41,930 nt of DNA from Vulcanibacillus modesticaldus (GCF_001730235.1 NZ_MIJF01000010.1:1-41930), one strand, 5' to 3'; positions 8,451 through 16,497 are shown, numbered from the stretch's first letter. Notes: a model not told the origin generated them from the sequence alone. Translations and numbers: made by a program.

Positions 8451-9644
8451 ATGTCCTATCAATTAACTCCTATAGAGGAACTTAAGAAAAGGGTAGATAA
8501 TCTCCAAAAAAAAATAACTGAATTAGAACTCGATGGGGTACTGTTAACTAACAACGTGGAAATATTTTACTACTCCGGTAGTATGCAAAATTCTATGATG
8601 TATATACCTGCAGCAGGTGAACCGGTTCTCTTTGTAAAAAAAAGTGTGGAAAGGGCGATGAAGGAAACCTTATTTTCTGTGGAACCAATGCTTAGCGTTA
8701 AAGATCTTCCTCAACTTATTGATAATAGAGGCTTAACATACAGAAAAGTAGGTATTGAATTAGACGTATTACCTTATAATCAATTTCAACGGATTCAAAG
8801 GGCATTTAATGGGACGGATTTTTCAGATATTTCACAAGTAACCAGATTACAAAGAAGTATTAAATCTAACTTTGAAATAGAAGCTTTACGTCAATCTGCA
8901 GAAGTTGTTAATGAAGCAATCTTGGAAGTTCCTAAGATTTTAAAAAAAGGGATGAAAGAGTTTGAGTTTCAAGCTGAATTAGAAAGGTTTGTTAGATTGA
9001 GAGGGCATTTAGGTTATATTAGAACTAGAGGATATAATATGGAACTTGTTTTAGGTATGGTGGCATCAGGAATATCTGCTGCCGTTCCAACATCATTTGA
9101 TGGTCCCGCCGGTGGCCAAGGGATTTCACCAGCTATGCCACAAGGGGCTGGATGGAATGAAATCAAGGAAAATGAGCCGATATTAATCGATATAGCGGCG
9201 GCTGTAAATGGATATATTGTTGATCAAACACGAATGGCTGTAATTGGAGATTTAGACCAAGAGTTAGAACATGCATATCAAACTTCTTTAGAGATAATTA
9301 AGGAAATAGAAACTAGCGCTAAACCTGGTACAACTTGGTCAGAACATTTTGAAACGGCTAAGCGTCTTGCAAAAGAGGCCGGCTTAGAAGAACATTTTAT
9401 GGGTTATAAGCAAAACAAAGTTAAGTTCGTAGGACATGGAGTTGGTTTGGAGTTAGATGAATTACCAATTTTAGCTAAAGGATTAGATCGACCTTTAGAG
9501 GCTGGAATGGTAATTGCCATTGAACCAAAGTTCACCTTTCCTAATAAAGGGGTTATTGGAATCGAAAACACATATGTGGTTACAGAGACTGGTTTAGAAC
9601 TTATCACAATTGCACCTCAAGAAATTATACGACTACCTAAGTAA
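8451..9644 (+). CDS. M24-family metallopeptidase (Xaa-Pro peptidase-like)
   Basis: A 397-residue protein with an N-terminal creatinase-like domain (about 1-150) and a C-terminal pita-bread peptidase domain. The five metal-ligand positions of M24 can be placed: aspartates in IDIAAAVNGYIVDQTRMA, histidine in VGHGVGLELDELP, and glutamates in AIEPKF and GIENTYVVT. It should remove residues next to proline from peptides using two metal ions, though the family also holds non-peptidase members. Start 8451 (MSYQLTPIEEL) has AAGAAGGTG upstream; longer in-frame starts lack a ribosome site. It appears to be a stand-alone gene. Confidence 0.92.
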   Translation: MSYQLTPIEELKKRVDNLQKKITELELDGVLLTNNVEIFYYSGSMQNSMMYIPAAGEPVLFVKKSVERAMKETLFSVEPMLSVKDLPQLIDNRGLTYRKVGIELDVLPYNQFQRIQRAFNGTDFSDISQVTRLQRSIKSNFEIEALRQSAEVVNEAILEVPKILKKGMKEFEFQAELERFVRLRGHLGYIRTRGYNMELVLGMVASGISAAVPTSFDGPAGGQGISPAMPQGAGWNEIKENEPILIDIAAAVNGYIVDQTRMAVIGDLDQELEHAYQTSLEIIKEIETSAKPGTTWSEHFETAKRLAKEAGLEEHFMGYKQNKVKFVGHGVGLELDELPILAKGLDRPLEAGMVIAIEPKFTFPNKGVIGIENTYVVTETGLELITIAPQEIIRLPK

Positions 9645-9717
9645 TAAAATAATATAAGTTAGTGCTATCTTTATTTTAAATACAAAAAATTCCCTTAATT
9701 TAAGCTACTACCCATGC

Positions 9718-9745
9718 ACTTTATTGTTATTTCTAACATAATATA
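9718..9745 (+). promoter_or_regulatory. Sigma-K-type promoter of gerE
   Basis: AC (9718-9719), 17 bases, then CATAATATA (9737-9745) fits the sigma-K pattern AC-N17-CATANNNTA exactly. It lies about 55 bases before the gerE start. B. subtilis gerE is a known sigma-K gene, which supports the call. Confidence 0.75.
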
Positions 9746-9798
9746 ATCTGAAATCACCCTTGTGAATTGATGGGCCCGAGCAAGGAGGGGTGGAACTT

Positions 9799-10023
9799 TT
9801 GAAGGGTAATGACCAGCATGTAAAGCCGTTATTAACCAATCGAGAAAGAGAAGTATTCGAATTATTAGTCCAGGATAAAACAACCAAAGAAATTGCAAAA
9901 CAATTATTTATAAGTGAGAAAACCGTTCGCAACCATATAAGTAATGTTATGCAAAAGCTAGGTGTAAAGGGAAGGTCGCAAGCAGTTGTAGAATTGGTTC
10001 GGCTCGGGGAACTAAAAATATGA
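9799..10023 (+). CDS. gerE: Spore germination/coat regulator GerE
   Basis: A 74-residue LuxR-type DNA-binding protein that acts late in the mother cell to modulate coat gene transcription. Nearly the whole length is the helix-turn-helix domain (TTKEIAKQLFISEKTVRNHI), and TNREREVFELLVQDKTTKEI and KLGVKGRSQAVVELVRLGEL are near-identical to GerE as remembered from B. subtilis. The TTG start at 9799 gives exactly the family length and has AAGGAGGGG eight bases upstream; a GTG at 9790 overlaps that site. The gene sits just before murI, as in Bacillus, and has its own sigma-K-like promoter and terminator hairpin. Confidence 0.95.
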   Translation: MKGNDQHVKPLLTNREREVFELLVQDKTTKEIAKQLFISEKTVRNHISNVMQKLGVKGRSQAVVELVRLGELKI

Positions 10024-10039
10024 GCCCTTGTGAACCCCT

Positions 10040-10069
10040 AAAAGCTCTACTATCATGGTAGAGCTTTTA
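10040..10069 (+). terminator. Terminator hairpin after gerE
   Basis: A perfect 11-base stem, AAAAGCTCTAC with GTAGAGCTTTT, and a short T-tract. Confidence 0.75.
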
Positions 10070-10248
10070 ATTATGTCCATTATTATAATATTCTTCTCTT
10101 TACCAAATGTTTTTCTGCTATAATGATTGATAACTGAAAATTGCTGTACCAAATACCTAATAGATAAATTGGGTAATAGCTGAGAAACTGTTGTTACTAT
10201 AGTTCATACTATAATCTGTAATAATATTTCGTAGGGGGAAGAAATAAA

Positions 10249-11046
10249 ATGGATCGACATCAACCTATTGGAATTTTGGATTCTGGAGTTGGTGGATTAA
10301 CCGTTGTTAAAGAGATTTTCAGACAATTACCACATGAAGAAGTGATTTATGTTGGGGATACTGCCAGATGTCCCTATGGTTCAAGACCGATTGATGAAGT
10401 AAAGCAGTTTACTTTGGAGATAGTGGATTTTTTATTAAAATATAACGTGAAAATGATTGTAATTGCATGTAATACGGCTACATCATTTGCACTAGATGCG
10501 GTAAAAGAAAAAGTTAAAATTCCAGTGGTTGGTGTCATTCGTCCGGGTAGTTTAGCGGCTATTAAAAACACGAAAACTGGTAAAATAGGGGTAATTGGAA
10601 CAGAAGGTACGATTTTAAGTGGTGCATATCAGAAGGCATTAAATCAAATCAACCCCAATTTAACTGTTACAAGTCTTGCCTGTCCAACTTTAGTTCCGCT
10701 AGTGGAAGACGGTAGTCAATCAGAAGAAACGATTAAAAAAGTAGTTAAACAGGCCCTCAAGCCTATTTTGAATCACGATTTTGATTCGTTAATATTGGGA
10801 TGCACCCATTATCCTATAATAAGTGAGTATATTCAAGAGGTTGTCGGTAACGAAGTTATGCTTTTAAGCTCTGCTGAAGAAACGGCTAGAGAGGTAAGTA
10901 TGATTCTTCATTACCAAGATTTATTAGCTTCACACATTAATAAACCGAGTCATCGTTTTTTTACTACAGGAGATAAAAAACACTTTAAACAAATTGGTGA
11001 GAAATGGTTACAACAGGAGATAAACGTAGAACATATTGATCTATAA
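10249..11046 (+). CDS. murI: Glutamate racemase
   Basis: A 265-residue cofactor-independent racemase making D-glutamate for peptidoglycan. Catalytic cysteines C74 (IACNTATS) and C185 (GCTHYP) are both present, with the substrate-binding DSGVGGLTV near the N-terminus and GDTARCPYGSR. The ATG follows a GGGGGA ribosome site. It corresponds to B. subtilis racE, which lies in the same gerE-gerM neighbourhood. No terminator follows before the next promoter at 11073. Confidence 0.97.
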   Translation: MDRHQPIGILDSGVGGLTVVKEIFRQLPHEEVIYVGDTARCPYGSRPIDEVKQFTLEIVDFLLKYNVKMIVIACNTATSFALDAVKEKVKIPVVGVIRPGSLAAIKNTKTGKIGVIGTEGTILSGAYQKALNQINPNLTVTSLACPTLVPLVEDGSQSEETIKKVVKQALKPILNHDFDSLILGCTHYPIISEYIQEVVGNEVMLLSSAEETAREVSMILHYQDLLASHINKPSHRFFTTGDKKHFKQIGEKWLQQEINVEHIDL

Positions 11047-11072
11047 TTAGAAGTGGCTAACGTAAAAACGTA

Positions 11073-11101
11073 TTGACATTTATTTAAACAACAAATATAA
11101 T
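11073..11101 (+). promoter_or_regulatory. Sigma-A promoter of the WrbA-type gene
   Basis: TTGACA (11073-11078) and TATAAT (11096-11101) are exact consensus boxes with ideal 17-base spacing. The first operator-like repeat begins two bases downstream, a placement suited to repression. Confidence 0.85.
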
Positions 11102-11103
11102 CA

Positions 11104-11152
11104 AAGTATAATATCTTGAATTCAAAATAATTTAATTCAAGATATTATACTT
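11104..11152 (+). promoter_or_regulatory. Long inverted repeat containing an MhqR-like box
   Basis: AAGTATAATATCTTGAATT (11104-11122) and its exact reverse complement (11134-11152) flank an 11-base loop. Within it, 11112-11129 (TATCTTGAATTCAAAATA) matches the MhqR box as I remember it from B. subtilis (TATCTCGAATTCGAGATA) at 15 of 18 positions. A T6 run follows at 11155-11160, so the transcript could also form a terminator-like hairpin. Confidence 0.6.
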
Positions 11153-11196
11153 AATTTTTTCAATGGATGTGCACATTACAAATTTTTTTAAAATTA

Positions 11197-11214
11197 TATC
11201 TTGAATTCGAGATA
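11197..11214 (+). promoter_or_regulatory. Second MhqR-like operator
   Basis: TATCTTGAATTCGAGATA matches the remembered MhqR consensus at 17 of 18 positions. Its centre is 85 bases, about eight helical turns, from the box at 11112-11129, so both lie on the same DNA face. It lies 31 bases before the GTG start. The neighbouring MarR-family gene at 12016 is the likely binder. Confidence 0.65.
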
Positions 11215-11245
11215 TTTTAGAGACAAATTTTTAAGGAGTGATTCT

Positions 11246-11872
11246 GTGACCAAAATATTAATTCCCTATTATAGCGCTTATGGCCATATTTATACAATGG
11301 CACAAGCAGTTGCTAAAGGTGTAGAAAAAGTTGAGGGTAGTACAGCTAAATTAGTAAAAATACCTGAAATTGAGGTTGCTAAACAAGCTCTATCAACTCA
11401 AGAATATTACGTTAAAGCTCAAGCGGTCCAAAATGATGTTCCTGAAGCAACATTGGATGATCTTGATTGGGCGGATGGAATAATTTGGGGAGTTTCAAGT
11501 AGATACGGTTTGATGCCAGCTCAAATGAAACAATTTTTAGATTCTGCTGGTGGTAAATGGATGACCGGGGCTTTAGAAGGAAAACCTACTGCGGTTTTCA
11601 ATAGTACCGGTTCAATACATGGTGGTCAGGAATCTGCTATTTTAACTACGGCAATATCGTTATTACATTTTGGTATGATATTTGTTGGTCTTCCTTATGG
11701 TGAAAATCAAGAACAGTTAACGGCTGATGGGATCGGAGGTTCACCATATGGCGCTTCAACAGTAGCTGGTCCGGATGGATCATTGATACCAAATGAGAGG
11801 GAGTTATTAATGGCAGAAAGACTTGGTAGTCGGGTAGCACGTATTGCCAAAGCACTTAAATCTGAAAAATAA
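11246..11872 (+). CDS. wrbA: WrbA-type NAD(P)H:quinone oxidoreductase
   Basis: A 208-residue flavodoxin-fold protein of the WrbA (type IV NQO) family, which reduces quinones by two electrons using FMN and NAD(P)H. The FMN phosphate loop is near the N-terminus (YYSAYGHIYTMAQAVA), followed by WGVSSRYGLMPAQMKQFLD and the family segment STGSIHGGQESAILTT. Start GTG 11246 (MTKILIPYYS) has AAGGAGTG upstream; a longer frame would begin inside the second operator. The MhqR-like boxes indicate induction by quinones or related electrophiles, with detoxification as the likely role. It has its own promoter and terminator. Confidence 0.92.
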   Translation: MTKILIPYYSAYGHIYTMAQAVAKGVEKVEGSTAKLVKIPEIEVAKQALSTQEYYVKAQAVQNDVPEATLDDLDWADGIIWGVSSRYGLMPAQMKQFLDSAGGKWMTGALEGKPTAVFNSTGSIHGGQESAILTTAISLLHFGMIFVGLPYGENQEQLTADGIGGSPYGASTVAGPDGSLIPNERELLMAERLGSRVARIAKALKSEK

Positions 11873-11882
11873 TTTTAAGTTT

Positions 11883-11918
11883 GCAGCTGTTAATAATATC
11901 AGCTGCTTATTTTTTTTA
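11883..11918 (+). terminator. Terminator after the WrbA-type gene
   Basis: GCAGCTG pairs with CAGCTGC across a 10-base loop and is followed by a T8 run. It separates wrbA from the MarR-family gene. Confidence 0.85.
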
Positions 11919-11943
11919 TAAAGTAAAATGGTGTCTAATAGAC

Positions 11944-11979
11944 TTCATCTATGATAATGTAATATAATTAATAGATGAA
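11944..11979 (+). promoter_or_regulatory. Promoter region of the MarR-family gene with flanking inverted repeat
   Basis: TTCATCTAT (11944-11952) and its exact complement ATAGATGAA (11971-11979) flank 18 bases that contain a TATAAT (11963-11968). A possible -35, TAGACT, lies 18 bases upstream of it. The repeat could be an autoregulatory operator. It differs from the MhqR-like boxes. Confidence 0.45.
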
Positions 11980-12015
11980 TTTATTTCTGACGTAACACGA
12001 AAAGGATGAAATATC

Positions 12016-12492
12016 ATGAATAATGAAAAATTCGAGAATACAACGATAGATGAGGATACAGAATTATCATTAAATCTTTTTATAGTGTTCGCCCGTTCAT
12101 ATAGAGAGATTGCTGAGCTAGTCAGACGTGATATCCAAAACTACAATTTAAACCCAACAGAGTTTGGTGTATTAGAATTACTTTACCATAAAGGACCTCA
12201 ACCATTACAACATATTGGTAAAAGAATATTATTAGCTAGTGGTAGTATTACTTATGTTGTTGATAAACTAGAAGAGAAAGGTTTGTTAAATAGGAAGAAT
12301 TGTCTTAAGGACCGTCGCGTAATATATGCTGAAATTTCTGAGCAAGGAAAAAGGTTAATGGAAGAAATATTTCCTAAACACCGTGAGGCTCTTAAGAAGA
12401 TTTTTTCCGGTATTGATGTTGAAGAAAAACGTTTGGCAATAGCATTACTTAAGAAAATTGGTTTTTACGCTAATAATCTTGATAGCCAATAA
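12016..12492 (+). CDS. MarR-family regulator, MhqR/YsmB-like
   Basis: A 158-residue winged-helix repressor. The core LNPTEFGVLELLYHKGPQP and ILLASGSITYVVDKLEEKGL closely resembles B. subtilis YsmB and MhqR as I remember them, and B. subtilis ysmB lies in the same gerE-racE-gerM region. A cysteine just before the wing (KNCLKDRRV) is a possible redox or electrophile sensor. AAAGGATGA precedes the ATG. MhqR-type operators before the adjacent quinone reductase suggest this protein controls it; that link is inferred. It has its own promoter, with an inverted repeat around the -10. The name mhqR is not assigned because the YsmB/MhqR split cannot be settled by eye. Confidence 0.88.
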   Translation: MNNEKFENTTIDEDTELSLNLFIVFARSYREIAELVRRDIQNYNLNPTEFGVLELLYHKGPQPLQHIGKRILLASGSITYVVDKLEEKGLLNRKNCLKDRRVIYAEISEQGKRLMEEIFPKHREALKKIFSGIDVEEKRLAIALLKKIGFYANNLDSQ

Positions 12493-12538
12493 CATTGATG
12501 TAATTGGTTTATGAAAAAATGTTCCATGGAGGAAACAA

Positions 12539-13630
12539 ATGTCGGATATATTTGTTTACGCACAAGATCTAGTTAATAATTGGCAAACAATACTTATTAA
12601 TTATGTGATTGCCTTTGTTATTTTTCTCTTTTTTCTTTTTCTCAGAAAAATATTTACTAGATACCTTTTTAACTTATTTTTAAAAATGACTAAAAAAACG
12701 AAGACAGACGTGGATGAGATTTTTCTCATGGCTTTCCAACGGCCATTAAGACTTTTTATTGTTATATTTGGTTTATATTTATCATTAAGTTATTTACCGC
12801 TTAGCTCGGGGTACGATGTAATCAGCTTAAAAATTTTTCGTTCCGCAATCATTATTTTACTAGCTTGGGGAACAGCAAATTTATCTAATTCAACTCAACT
12901 ATGGATCGAATGGTTAGGGAAAAGGTATAACTTAGAGATCGATAAGATTTTAATTCCATTTTTTTCAAAGGTTTTAAAGTTTATAATTATCGCATTAACG
13001 ATTAGTATCGTAGCTCAAGAATGGAACTATGATGTTAATGGCCTAATTGCAGGCTTAGGTCTTGGTGGTTTAGCATTTGCTTTAGCTGCAAAGGATGCGG
13101 TTGGCAATATTTTTGGTGGAATAGTCATTATTACTGAAAAACCATTTACTTTAGGAGATTGGATTGAGACGCCTAGTGTTGAAGGTACGGTCGAAGATAT
13201 TACATTTAGAAGTACTAAAATTCGAACTTTTGCTCAAAGTTTAGTTACGATCCCTAACTCAACTTTAGCCAATGAACCGATCACAAATTGGAGTAAAATG
13301 GGTAAAAGAAGGATTACTTTTTATCTAGGTATTACTTACGATACCCCTCGGGAAAAAATTGAAACTGTTGTTAAACGCATCAGAGAAATGTTAGAAACGC
13401 ATCCAGAAATACATCAAGAAACAATTTTTGTCCGCTTTGATAAGTTTAGTGAAAGCAGTTTAGATATTTTTCTATACTTTTTCACCAAAACAACTAATTG
13501 GGGAGAATGGTTGCGGGTTAAAGAAGACTGCAATTTAAAGATATTAAAAATCTTAGAAGGAGAAAATGTTTCAATCGCATTTCCAAGCCGAAGTATTTAT
13601 CTTGAAACTCCTATAAAACAGGAGACGTAA
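12539..13630 (+). CDS. Small-conductance mechanosensitive channel (MscS family)
   Basis: A 363-residue channel that opens under membrane tension to release solutes after osmotic downshift. It has about four N-terminal helices (near 18-36, 70-87, 100-120, 145-162), and the pore helix GLGLGGLAFALAAKDAVGN shows the glycine/alanine pattern of MscS TM3. The beta domain follows (IVIITEKPFTLGDWIETP, GTVEDITFRSTKIRT, IPNSTLANEPITNWS), then a C-terminal alpha/beta domain. The ATG has TGGAGGA upstream. It begins 46 bases after the MarR gene with no terminator between, so read-through is possible. Confidence 0.93.
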   Translation: MSDIFVYAQDLVNNWQTILINYVIAFVIFLFFLFLRKIFTRYLFNLFLKMTKKTKTDVDEIFLMAFQRPLRLFIVIFGLYLSLSYLPLSSGYDVISLKIFRSAIIILLAWGTANLSNSTQLWIEWLGKRYNLEIDKILIPFFSKVLKFIIIALTISIVAQEWNYDVNGLIAGLGLGGLAFALAAKDAVGNIFGGIVIITEKPFTLGDWIETPSVEGTVEDITFRSTKIRTFAQSLVTIPNSTLANEPITNWSKMGKRRITFYLGITYDTPREKIETVVKRIREMLETHPEIHQETIFVRFDKFSESSLDIFLYFFTKTTNWGEWLRVKEDCNLKILKILEGENVSIAFPSRSIYLETPIKQET

Positions 13631-13661
13631 TTGCAAAAAATACTATATTATAAATCATGGG

Positions 13662-13688
13662 TGCTGTTCTCTGAACAGCATCTTTTTT
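13662..13688 (+). terminator. Terminator after the MscS gene
   Basis: TGCTGTTC pairs with GAACAGCA across a 3-base loop, followed by a T-run. Confidence 0.9.
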
Positions 13689-13760
13689 TATTTTAAAACA
13701 ATATTTTTTCAATGAATTATAGCTTATTAAACTTCTATTTGTTTTTTTGGACAAAATGGG

Positions 13761-13790
13761 TAATATTTCTCCTTAATGCTCGTATACATA
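13761..13790 (+). promoter_or_regulatory. Possible sigma-E promoter of gerM
   Basis: TAATATT (13761-13767), 15 bases, then TATACATA (13783-13790). The -35 fits the mother-cell sigma-E pattern fully; the -10 matches CATACANT at five of seven defined positions. It lies about 30 bases before gerM, which in B. subtilis is a sporulation gene. Confidence 0.45.
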
Positions 13791-13820
13791 GAACTAGAGA
13801 TGCATTGAGGAGGGGGAAAA

Positions 13821-14897
13821 ATGTTTACAAGCAAGCGATTAATGGTAATAGTAATATTAAGCTTGATTATTCTTTTATCAGGATGTGGATTATATGGACC
13901 TGAGGAAGCGGTAGAAATAGACCCACCACCAGTAACATTAGAAGTACCAAATGATACGGAAATAAGTCTTGATACGACAGAAGTTGCTGCAGACGAATTA
14001 TCTTCTACAGAGGTAAATGATGAACAGGCAAATAAAAAAGTTAGATTAACTATTTATTATTTTGATCAAAGTGATGATGTTGTTCCGCTAACTTTAGATA
14101 TTCCAAAAGTAGAAGGTATTGGACAACAGATGTTGAAGTATATGACTGTCGGTGGTCCAGCGGAAGAGATTATTCCAACCGGTTTTAGACCAGTCTTACC
14201 TGCGGGAACTACATTTACAATGAATGTAAAACCGGAGCAAAAATTGGCTATTATCGATTTTTCCAAAGAATTTCTAAATTATCAAGCGAAATCACCCGCT
14301 GAAGAGAAGAAAATATTGGATGCGATTACTTGGAGTATAACTGGTTTTCCAACAGTAGAGCAAGTTGAAATTAGGGTTAATGGATATATTTTAGAAGAGA
14401 TGCCAGTATGGAAAACTCCGATAGTAGGTCCTTTAAGTAGAGCTGATGGAATAAATTTAGAATTGGCGGGTAATCTTGATATTTCTAGAACTACTCCGGT
14501 TACCCTATATTTTTATCGCACTTTGCAAGATAAGGAGTATTTAGTACCTGTTACAAGACTAATTCCAAAAACTGATGATATTGCAAAAGCAACTTTAGAA
14601 CAGTTGATTATTGGTCCAAAACCTGGGTCAAATTTAACATCATCATTGTTACCAACAACAAAAATCTTAAGCGTTAAAGTCAGCGACAATTATTTAGTTG
14701 CTGACTTTGACGAAGAAATACTAGGCTTGGACAAACAATTATCTAATCAGTTGATTGATATGATTGTATATTCTTTAACCGAAAACACAAATATTCCAAC
14801 GATTCAAATTAAGATAAAAGGAGAAACAGGAAATATACCGGGAATCTTATCTGAACCGATTATGCGGCCAGAAAAAATTAATTCAATAGTCTTCTAA
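13821..14897 (+). CDS. gerM: Germination lipoprotein GerM
   Basis: A 358-residue spore-formation/germination lipoprotein. A lipoprotein signal ends in LLSGC with the lipidated cysteine at residue 22. An acidic linker (about 25-75) precedes two GerMN domains, roughly 75-195 and 215-345. Both show the family's 'YF…L V P V T R' start and 'IDFSKEF/ADFDEEI' strand. In B. subtilis, GerM is needed for engulfment-stage function and normal germination. The ATG is preceded by GAGGAGGGGG. The gene lies before rph and rdgB as in Bacillus. Confidence 0.93.
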   Translation: MFTSKRLMVIVILSLIILLSGCGLYGPEEAVEIDPPPVTLEVPNDTEISLDTTEVAADELSSTEVNDEQANKKVRLTIYYFDQSDDVVPLTLDIPKVEGIGQQMLKYMTVGGPAEEIIPTGFRPVLPAGTTFTMNVKPEQKLAIIDFSKEFLNYQAKSPAEEKKILDAITWSITGFPTVEQVEIRVNGYILEEMPVWKTPIVGPLSRADGINLELAGNLDISRTTPVTLYFYRTLQDKEYLVPVTRLIPKTDDIAKATLEQLIIGPKPGSNLTSSLLPTTKILSVKVSDNYLVADFDEEILGLDKQLSNQLIDMIVYSLTENTNIPTIQIKIKGETGNIPGILSEPIMRPEKINSIVF

Positions 14898-14958
14898 ATC
14901 ATACCGTAAAGAAACCTCCTACTTTAAAGGATAAGGTAGGGGCTAATTTGTTGCTTGC

Positions 14959-14987
14959 TTGAGGGGAAATTAACCAAATGGTATAAT
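14959..14987 (+). promoter_or_regulatory. Sigma-A-like promoter in the gerM-rph gap
   Basis: TTGAGG (14959-14964) and TATAAT (14982-14987) are 17 bases apart. Transcription would start near 14994 and run straight into the terminator at 15014-15049, leaving a transcript of roughly 55 bases or an attenuated rph leader. Confidence 0.6.
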
Positions 14988-15013
14988 GTATCAAAAGCGT
15001 TTTCGTGTATTAC

Positions 15014-15049
15014 AAAGGAGATTTTTTAACACTCCTTTTTTCTTTTTTT
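15014..15049 (+). terminator. Terminator or attenuator upstream of rph
   Basis: AAAGGAG pairs with CTCCTTT across an 11-base loop, then T-rich sequence to about 15049. It may end the short transcript starting near 14994, read-through from gerM, or regulate rph. Confidence 0.65.
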
Positions 15050-15148
15050 ACTTTGCTTTAATATGATGATATGATAAGCATCTATCTAATTATTGTCATA
15101 ATATTAATTGGTCATAATAAGAGAGAAAAGCAAATTGGAGGTTAAAAT

Positions 15149-15886
15149 ATGAGAAATGATGAAAGAAAAAATACAGAGTTAAGGAAAGTTAATATAACTA
15201 GAGATTACATAAAACATGCTGAGGGTTCAGTTCTGATTGAAGTAGGTGATACCAAGGTTATTTGTACTGCTACGATTGAAGATAGAGTACCTCCGTTTAT
15301 GCGTGGTGAAGGGAAAGGTTGGGTTACAGCTGAATATTCAATGATTCCCAGGGCCACCCATACAAGAAACCCAAGAGAATCGACAAAAGGTAAAGTTAGC
15401 GGTAGAACGATGGAGATATCAAGACTAATTGGGAGAGCTTTGCGTTCTGTAGTTGACTTAGAACTTTTAGGAGAGAGAACCATTTGGGTAGATTGCGATG
15501 TAATTCAAGCTGATGGTGGAACAAGGACAGCTTCAATTACTGGAGCATTTGTCGCAATGGTAGATGCTTGTAACAAGCTAATACGGGAAGAACAACTTGA
15601 GAAAATGCCGATTCAATCATTTATAGCTGCAACAAGTGTTGGAGTAATTGACGACCAAACGATGTTAGACTTAAATTATGAAGAAGATTCCCAAGCCAAG
15701 GTTGATATGAATATCGTTATGACTAGCGAAGGAAAGTATGTAGAGATTCAAGGAACAGGTGAGGAGTCTCCATTTAGCGAAGAAGAGCTTAATCAATTAT
15801 TGCATCTAGGTAAGCAAGGCATTATGCAATTAATCGAGATTCAAAAAGAAACATTGGGCGAGATTGCCGGATTAATTGGGAAGTGA
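15149..15886 (+). CDS. rph: Ribonuclease PH
   Basis: A 245-residue phosphorolytic 3'-5' exoribonuclease that trims tRNA 3' ends. Motifs include RAPPFMRG-like [39 protein letters not shown], and the active-site strand [19 protein letters not shown]. Length equals the B. subtilis protein. The ATG has TTGGAGG upstream. rdgB follows nine bases after the stop, the usual Firmicute pairing. A short direct repeat (GTCATAAT, near 15095 and 15112) lies in the leader, with no known meaning. Confidence 0.97.
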   Translation: MRNDERKNTELRKVNITRDYIKHAEGSVLIEVGDTKVICTATIEDRVPPFMRGEGKGWVTAEYSMIPRATHTRNPRESTKGKVSGRTMEISRLIGRALRSVVDLELLGERTIWVDCDVIQADGGTRTASITGAFVAMVDACNKLIREEQLEKMPIQSFIAATSVGVIDDQTMLDLNYEEDSQAKVDMNIVMTSEGKYVEIQGTGEESPFSEEELNQLLHLGKQGIMQLIEIQKETLGEIAGLIGK

Positions 15887-15895
15887 GTTTAGCAA

Positions 15896-16489
15896 ATGTT
15901 TAAAGAAGTAATTGTAGCAACGAAAAATCAAGGGAAATTAAAAGAATTTTCGAAGATGTTAGGGGATCTTGGGATCAATGTACGATCATTGACAGATTTT
16001 GATGATGTCCCAGAAATAGTTGAGGATGGGGAAACATTTGAGGAAAATGCTAGGAAAAAGGCTGAGTTTATTAAAAATCTTTACAACTTACCAACAATTG
16101 CTGATGACTCAGGCTTAATGGTTGATATTCTTGATGGTAAACCGGGAATTTATTCTGCGCGGTTTGCAGGCGAAGAAAAAAATGATCAAAAAAATATGGA
16201 AAAATTACTAAGTCTTTTGCAAGACGTGGAGATAAAAGAAAGAACGGCAAGGTTTGTGAGTGCTATAGCTTTAGCTATTCCAGGCGAAGAAACTATAATA
16301 GTACGTGGGACCTGTGAAGGTTTGATAAGTTATGAGCCTAGAGGTAAAAATGGTTTTGGGTATGATCCGATATTTTATTTACCTCAATATGATAAGACTA
16401 TGGCTGAAATCACTCCAGAGCTAAAAAATCAAATTAGCCATCGTTCTAATGCGTTGAAAGAATTACTGAGAGTGATAAAAAAATTTTAA
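15896..16489 (+). CDS. rdgB: XTP/dITP diphosphatase (RdgB/HAM1)
   Basis: A 197-residue house-cleaning pyrophosphatase that hydrolyses non-canonical purine nucleotides such as dITP and XTP to monophosphates. The family motifs are ATKNQGKLKEF at the N-terminus, IADDSGLMVDILDGKPGIYS, EPRGKNGFGYDPIF, and the C-terminal SHRSNALKEL. It is translated as part of the rph operon and ends about ten bases before the tRNA promoter. Confidence 0.96.
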   Translation: MFKEVIVATKNQGKLKEFSKMLGDLGINVRSLTDFDDVPEIVEDGETFEENARKKAEFIKNLYNLPTIADDSGLMVDILDGKPGIYSARFAGEEKNDQKNMEKLLSLLQDVEIKERTARFVSAIALAIPGEETIIVRGTCEGLISYEPRGKNGFGYDPIFYLPQYDKTMAEITPELKNQISHRSNALKELLRVIKKF

Positions 16490-16497
16490 AAAAGTAT

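Noticed and set aside
13712-13903. 63-codon plus-strand frame ahead of gerM
   Set aside because: It overlaps the gerM start and its promoter and lacks a ribosome site.
14990-15006. cre-like site (AAAAGCGTTTTC) before rph
   Set aside because: It has three mismatches in the fixed positions of the cre consensus and lies in the transcribed leader.
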